Source: Straminergon stramineum (taxonomy: Eukaryota > Streptophyta > Bryopsida > Hypnales > Calliergonaceae). Taken from it: 64,000 bases of DNA. Numbering within the stretch: the first letter of the stretch is position 1; the number at the start of each line of letters is the position of its first letter. Made by a program: the position numbers and the translations under genes. The notes below the pieces were generated by a model. It made no database searches and had not been told where the DNA came from. It saw nothing but the letters and a program-made list of their open reading frames with translations. Positions 58,685 through 64,000 of the stretch are shown here, piece by piece. The DNA lies in assembly GCA_963920665.1 (NCBI GenBank), contig OY987272.1, positions 5,709,001 through 5,773,000 of the forward strand, written 5' to 3'.

Positions 58685-58863
58685 CTAGAAGAAAATAGTA
58701 TCATAGTCAACAAAAACTAATTGCCGTTTTTTGAAAATTGTGTTACAATGAACTCAAATTTTCTGAAAGTGTGTTGTAGTCTATACAAATTTTCAGTTTT
58801 TTGTCACAAAAAACAAAAAATTGTCAGCTAGTTTATGTTGACTGTGATACAATTTTCTACTAG
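58685..58863. mobile_element. Short foldback MITE, 179 bp
   Basis: The left arm CTAGAAGAAAATAGTATCAT and following AGTCAACAAAAACTA are inverted at the right end as TAGTTTATGTTGACT...GATACAATTTTCTACTAG. Arms are about 42 bp with a few mismatches. No coding capacity. Confidence 0.7.
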
Positions 58864-59754
58864 TCTATGTAGCCATGTATAATCACTTAATTTGGATAAA
58901 TTATATAGTGTGCCATCCATGATTACTAAATTTGAATAAATGAAATATTGTACCATGCATGATTGCTAAACCAAAGTGCTTCAAATTATGAACATGGTGC
59001 TTCATGACAATGTTTAATCCAAATTATTTTTTATTCATCCCAAAGATCACTTGAGGCTTTGAAAGATAACCCTTTTTTATAGCCAATATGATGAAATTGA
59101 GGTAAATTATACACATATATATACCCGAACTACATGTAGATAGATAGAAAGAATCCATCCATCAATATGTGCCCCAACATGCCTTACTTATAGTTTGCAA
59201 GTTAAATTTAAAAAAGTAACCCATAAAACTTCTATCATCATTTTCCCCAAATTCAAAATCTCCACCACAAAAAAACAAACCCAATCCAACCAAAGCTCCT
59301 AAGCAACAGATGCCAACTCCGAAAGGTACTTTACACATCTACAAGGTACTTTCCTAAACCCAAAGGGTTTTTTTCATCCAAAAAGTTACTTTTCTCATCC
59401 AAAAGGTACTTTCTCCCATCCCCGGGGAACCAGATCCAAGCATGGGACCCAGCGAATCCCTGAGGCGGAGAGCGGGGACTAGCCAGGGGAGGTTGAACGT
59501 GGTCTGCCCCAACCCACATGGGTTTTCTGCAGATACTATAATATTCTTCCTCCTCCTCCTCCTCCTTCTCCTTTGAAAAAAGACCTTTTTTTCATTTGAA
59601 AAAGTAAGGAAAAGAAAGGAATATTCTACTTTTCTGTTCATCCAATAGAGTAGTAATAGCTAGGCCAGGCTAGGTGTCCGAGTATTGAGGAAAAAGCAAG
59701 CCCTTTGGATTTGATTCATTGCTGCCCTCGCACTTTCTGCTACTGTGGAGGGCT
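58864..59754. other. Intergenic DNA
   Basis: No gene recognised. The phrase AAGGTACTTT occurs three times between 59322 and 59412. Confidence 0.4.
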
Positions 59755-60015
59755 GGGGTGGATTGACCCCCCTTAGTCAATCCAGGGGTGCATGTAAAAA
59801 AAAAGACCCTCTATTTTGTGCTTCATTAATTTCTCTTCTTCATCTTCCCTCACTAATTTGGTGCTTCATTAATTTCTCTTCTACATCTTCCCTCACTAAT
59901 TTGGGTCCTCTAATCGTAATTATGAATTCAAAATTTGCAAATCTTATCATGCGCGAAAAATTAAAAAAATTCAGGGTTTTTCCTTGGGGATAAGCAAGGG
60001 GTCAATCCACCCCTG
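59755..60015 (-). mobile_element. GGGGTGGATT-ended MITE, copy G3
   Basis: Starts GGGGTGGATTGACCCCCC and ends GGGGTCAATCCACCCC. An internal 48-bp segment (GCTTCATTAATTTCTCTTCT) is duplicated, making it longer than the others. Confidence 0.72.
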
Positions 60016-60049
60016 CCGTGTGGAGGACACCTGGACCCGCTTCTGGGAG

Positions 60050-60556
60050 GACGTTGAATCCTCCATTCAAAATGGGCGGGGGGGAAATACAGGAAATTTT
60101 TATTTTTTGAAAATTCTGAATTCATACTTGCAATCAGAGACCCCAAATTGACTAGGCCTAGGGGAAATCTAGAACATACCCGAGACACGGCTCAAAATAG
60201 GGGGCATTTTTTACTTTTACCCCCGGATAACCCACAAAATTACCCTGCGGGGCCCAGTTCGAATGGAGGATTTAACGTCCTGCGGGGGGAGGCTAGCTAA
60301 CTTATTAATTACTACTGTAATGGACCAGCTAGTCAGGGGGGCCACCTGGCTGGTGACGTCGCCAATTGGATGACGTCATTCGACCCTCCAACCCCACCCG
60401 ACCCCAATGAGGCAGGGCCAAGGGTGAATCGAGAGTTGAGACCCCCTCCTCATTGTTACAGTACCCTCGGGGGAAACACGGGATTTTTTTTAATTTATTT
60501 GCAACACTATGATAAAATTTGGAAATTTGGAATTCATATTTGCAATCGGAGGTTTA
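60050..60556 (+). mobile_element. Two truncated copies of the GGGGTGGATT family
   Basis: About 60066-60235 and 60430-60556 carry the conserved interior (AATTCATA-TTGCAATC-GAG). The second is cut off by the TTAA MITE that begins at 60557. Confidence 0.6.
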
Positions 60557-61430
60557 TTAACCCTCACACGTCGACACGGATGTTTTTTGTCCGATGGATG
60601 ACAAAGTATCTCTCTATGTAGGATAGAACTACGACTATTCATCCTCATAATTTTGTGAGAAAGCGTAAGTCTTTTACAGTAGTATGACTTCCAATAAATA
60701 TTTTTGGATTTTATAAAGTAGATGATGTCATACGGTGTCATGACATATTTCTACCTATCTGGAAAAGCACATGGGTCTTCTAGTTGTAATAGAAGTTTGT
60801 GAAAAAGAAAAAGAAAACAAGGAACAAAGAAATCCTAAATCCAATACCAAGTTTCACTCACCATAACTAATTACAATATGTATTCTACATATAACACTTG
60901 CCTCTCGATGAAAATAAACTTACTATTACTTTAGCAAGTTCACTCTCACTTGCAACCCTTAATGGAACTTCAAAAAGAGACTTTGCTATTGCTTTAGCAA
61001 AGTCACTTTTATCCACAATCCTCGGTAGAACTAAAAAAATTTAACTCTCACTAGAATATAAAAGTAAAAGCAATTTTCAATAATACAACCCTCATTGATA
61101 AATATATTCACCCTGGGAAAGATTCAAGATTAAATTAATAGAAGAAGCAAGCACTTTAAGTACCCACACAAGGAACTCAAAGCTACAAACAATATGGGAC
61201 AAATGCCCTATCTTCATACAAACAATATGGGACAAAATGTCCTATCTTATTAACAACTTAAATAGTCACCAACCTTCAATTATCACCCAACAAGCCTAAT
61301 TACCTTACTATTTGGAACCAACATAGAAGTAAAAAGATGTCTATCTCTTAGCTAGTAAATGGCCCACATCACAACAACGGTTCTAAAAGGGAGTATTTCC
61401 ATGGTCATCAGTCCATCCTTTAAGGGTTAA
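60557..61430 (-). mobile_element. TTAA MITE, copy T5, split by a solo-LTR-like insertion
   Basis: Left part 60557-60735 (starts TTAACCCTCACACG), right part 61381-61430 (ends CCTTTAAGGGTTAA). Removing the insertion and one 4-bp duplication leaves 229 bp, the length of the intact copies (230 bp), and restores the conserved order. Confidence 0.88.
60736..61376. mobile_element. Solo-LTR-like insertion, 641 bp
   Basis: Begins TGTCATGACA, ends ATCACAACA (TG...CA termini) and is flanked by ACGG on both sides (60732-60735, 61377-61380). Internal duplications: a roughly 58-bp unit around TTTAGCAA(G/A)(T/G)TCACT (60917-61035) and CAAACAATATGGGACAAA twice (61186, 61219). No coding frame. The features fit a solo LTR; strand is unknown. 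Confidence 0.75.
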
Positions 61431-62040
61431 TCCCTAAGTACTCCAACATCCATTTTTTGGACAATAAACAAATTGAAACTAGAGTTTCATCCTCCTAACT
61501 AACTACTTGGATGAAATTGATTCTAATTTGTGGAGATGCGTTATCAAGTTCTTGCCCTATCTAAGGGTTGGAATTGGTGTTACTAGAGTACATATTTATC
61601 TAAAATTACAAATGTGCAAGTATATTAAATGATCAAATTGCACTGACTTTAGTTCAAAATTGGATTTGCCAAAATGAGCATCATAGATTTGAAGAACACA
61701 AAAATTTCAAAAAATCACCATGTGAATAGAACCTCATTTCAAATTCATTCCAACAAATTTTACTCAAAACATGATAATATTTTGCTTGTAATCGAATTTT
61801 GAAGGAATTTTGGAATTTCTCTTTCAAAATTTGTTATAAAATATTGGTGATAGTAATTGTGAATCTAATTGTATAGATGGAATCTAAAAACCAAAATCTA
61901 CAACTTTTAGTTGTAAATCAATTCGAAAATATGCTTCCAAATAGCACTTTATAATGATTTTTCTCAAATTGTCAATTCTAGAGATGAATCTAGACATTTA
62001 GGGGTTAATAGATAACTAAGGTGAAGAAATTAAGAAGTAG
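61431..62040. other. Intergenic DNA
   Basis: No gene recognised. ATTTAGGGGTTAA at about 62000 could be an isolated end of the TTAA family. Confidence 0.4.
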
Positions 62041-62074
62041 AAAAGGCATAAAACAGGGGGAAATTATTTTACAA

Positions 62075-62335
62075 ATATCCTTGGGTCGGGGGGCAATGAG
62101 GGGGTGATCTGACCCCTCATTCGTCCTCGAAGAAAAAATTAAATTTCTTTTTTTTTGCCACACAAGATAAAATTTGCAAATATTGAATTTGTATTTGCAA
62201 TGAGAGGCCCCAAATTAGGTAGTAGAGGTGTAGAAGATAATTTAATCAAACACAAAATGGGGGGAATTTTTTTTTTACCATACCTCCTTGGAATGACTCA
62301 AGGGGAAACAGCAAGGGAGGTGGTCACCTCGGCCC
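62075..62335 (+). mobile_element. GGGGTGGATT-ended MITE, diverged copy G6
   Basis: The interior AAATTTGCAAATATTGAATT, TGAGAGGCCCCAAATTAG and an ACAAAATGGGGGGAATTTTT block match G1. The ends are mutated. Confidence 0.6.
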
Positions 62336-63279
62336 TTCAAATCCCTCTACTGGTCATTTGAGAAGTCTTCTTTTAGAAGTCATGAACTTTAAAGAAATGT
62401 ATACTCTATGTCATTGGGCTTCTTGGAGACTTATGTCCTTTCATCTCATTGTGTAAAACCATTTTTCCACAAACTCTTGGATTTCAATTAATCAAAACCT
62501 TTCAAAATTTGGCCCACTTACATCTAGATTTGGTGCAAAATGGGCCTTATACTAGTAGAAAACATTTCTTAGAAAACCCAGTGTTAAGGCCCACATAGGG
62601 ATTAACTTGTCTTGTTGTGAAGAATTCAGATTAGATGTGGGGCTCAAGAGTTTGGTCTACTCAATTCTATTTTTTAATGAGTGTTATATATTTTGAAAAT
62701 GGACTGAGCATGGATGATAGCAACAAAGGTTATGTCCAAAATTTCATGTTTTATATCTCTAATGTTTGAATTGATTAAAAAATAAAAATTTGAAGGGTTT
62801 GATATAAAAAATAGTTATTTTTAGGCGGTCCAAAGAAAAACACAACAAAATAATTGAGTTTAACTTACAAGTAATTTGTGGTACATTAGAAATTCCCTAA
62901 CAAAGTCAAACAATTGTTTTTTTCATTTATTAATAAAACCTGGTATCAATAAAAATAGGTTGATACTATTGTTCATTTTTGCATTAGAATTCCTACAATG
63001 ACCAAATTATCATAAAGAAGGGGAAAACATTTTCAAAACCATGAAATAAGAGCTAGGAAAAATGCCCCCTCCATTGTCAATGATCCCCCAATTTACAAGG
63101 GCATCTATATTTTATGATTTTTAAAAAATTTTGATTCTCATTATTAATTTTTGGATATTTGAGTTCACATTTGAAAACCTTCATCAATATCAAATTAGAC
63201 TATAATAGATGGACCATCTCGGATTTTCTTATCATATGGAAGGAGTTAGATTAAAAAAGTTTCCCATCAACTACATAAT
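62336..63279. other. Intergenic DNA
   Basis: No gene recognised. Confidence 0.4.
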
Positions 63280-63960
63280 AGAGGCAAATTTTGGGGTGAA
63301 ACTGAGGGTCATCAAGGGGGGGAGTTATCCTTTTTTAGAAGGTCATTGCCTTCATAAATCATGTAGTGCAAGTAAATTTTTAGTCCATGCTTTCAGTAGA
63401 ATAATAGAGAATTGAGCCCTCCTTGTCCCCATACAAAGAAAAAAAAGAAAAAACTAACATGTTTTGTGGTTGATTAATTTTGTATTACATTCATGAGGGC
63501 TGACAAGGGGGTCACTCCTATTTGTTTACAAGGTTAGTGTCTTTATGAATTTGACAACGCAAGTAAATGTCTAGTCTTTACTTTAAATAGAGTTAGGGAG
63601 AATTGACCCCCTCATTGTCCATGGCAAAGAAAAACATAAATAATTGCCCTTCTTTTGTAGTTGGTTAGGCCGACAAGGGGGGTGATTCTCCTTGCCTTGA
63701 GATTAGTGCCTTTATGAATCCGACAATGCAAGTAAATGTCTAGTCTTTGCTTTCAATAGAGTTAGGGAGAAGTGACCCCCTCACTATCCCATTCAAAGAA
63801 GAAATTAAAAATTGCCCTTATTTTGTAGATGATTAGGCTGACAAGGGGTCAATTTTTCTTGTCTAGAAATCACTACCTTCATGAATATGACAATGCAAGT
63901 AAATGTGTAGCCTATAGTTGAGGGAAAGCTACCTCTTATTGTTTGACCTTTAGTTTCTAA
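63280..63960 (+). repeat. Tandem array, units of about 167-191 bp, four copies
   Basis: GCAAGTAAAT is found at 63368, 63559, 63728 and 63895 (spacing 191, 169, 167). Each unit carries GACAAGGGG, a GAATTTGACAA-like phrase, and most have GAGTTAGGGAGAA-TGACCCCCTCA and AATTGCCCTT-TTTTGTAG. The last unit is degenerate. The array may be a local expansion of the GGGGTGGATT family, with which it shares the TTGACCCCCTC word. Confidence 0.8.
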
Positions 63961-64000
63961 AACTTGGGATCTATGATTCCATATATGAATTCAAATTTAT

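Overview
This window is nuclear DNA of a land plant. Evidence: a jasmonate ZIM-domain (TIFY/Jas) repressor with seven spliced exons, a PLS-class pentatricopeptide-repeat (PPR) gene, an F-box gene, a CACTA (En/Spm) transposase with plant-typical DUF4218 and DUF4216 modules, and many TTTAGGG-type motifs. GT-AG introns are short (about 70-800 bp) and only three likely functional genes occupy 64 kb. The MYAKCG-rich PLS repeats and the long JAZ protein would suit a seed-free plant (bryophyte, lycophyte or fern), but I cannot fix the taxon from sequence alone.

Layout. 1-6.0 kb: a decayed CACTA element whose coding part (540-4853, + strand) can be followed through exons with consistent splice phase, broken by four in-frame stops and one frameshift zone. 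6-10.7 kb: AT-rich, with a 380-bp foldback and a decayed tandem repeat. 10.9-12.1 kb: intronless F-box gene (+). 15.4-18.75 kb: a telo-box-rich tandem repeat followed by the PPR gene (+), which ends without an E or DYW domain. 19-53 kb: no convincing gene; small transposons, duplications and retroposon tails. 53.25-56.22 kb: JAZ-type gene (- strand), whose seven exons join to exactly 500 codons including the stop. 57-64 kb: more repeats, a solo-LTR-like insertion inside a small transposon, and a tandem array reaching the right edge.

The most notable signal is a set of short elements whose ends read TTAA-CCC...GGG-TTAA. They include a roughly 230-bp family (five copies), a roughly 0.93-kb family, and a 0.64-kb member nested inside one of those. 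A related copy provides the uninterrupted site with a single TTAA. This resembles piggyBac-type TTAA duplication; a PIF/Harbinger-type TTA/TAA duplication is the conservative alternative. No transposase for these elements is present here.

The three genes are not functionally linked as far as the sequence shows: the JAZ protein would act in jasmonate signalling in the nucleus, the F-box protein in SCF ubiquitin ligase targeting, and the PPR protein in organellar RNA metabolism.
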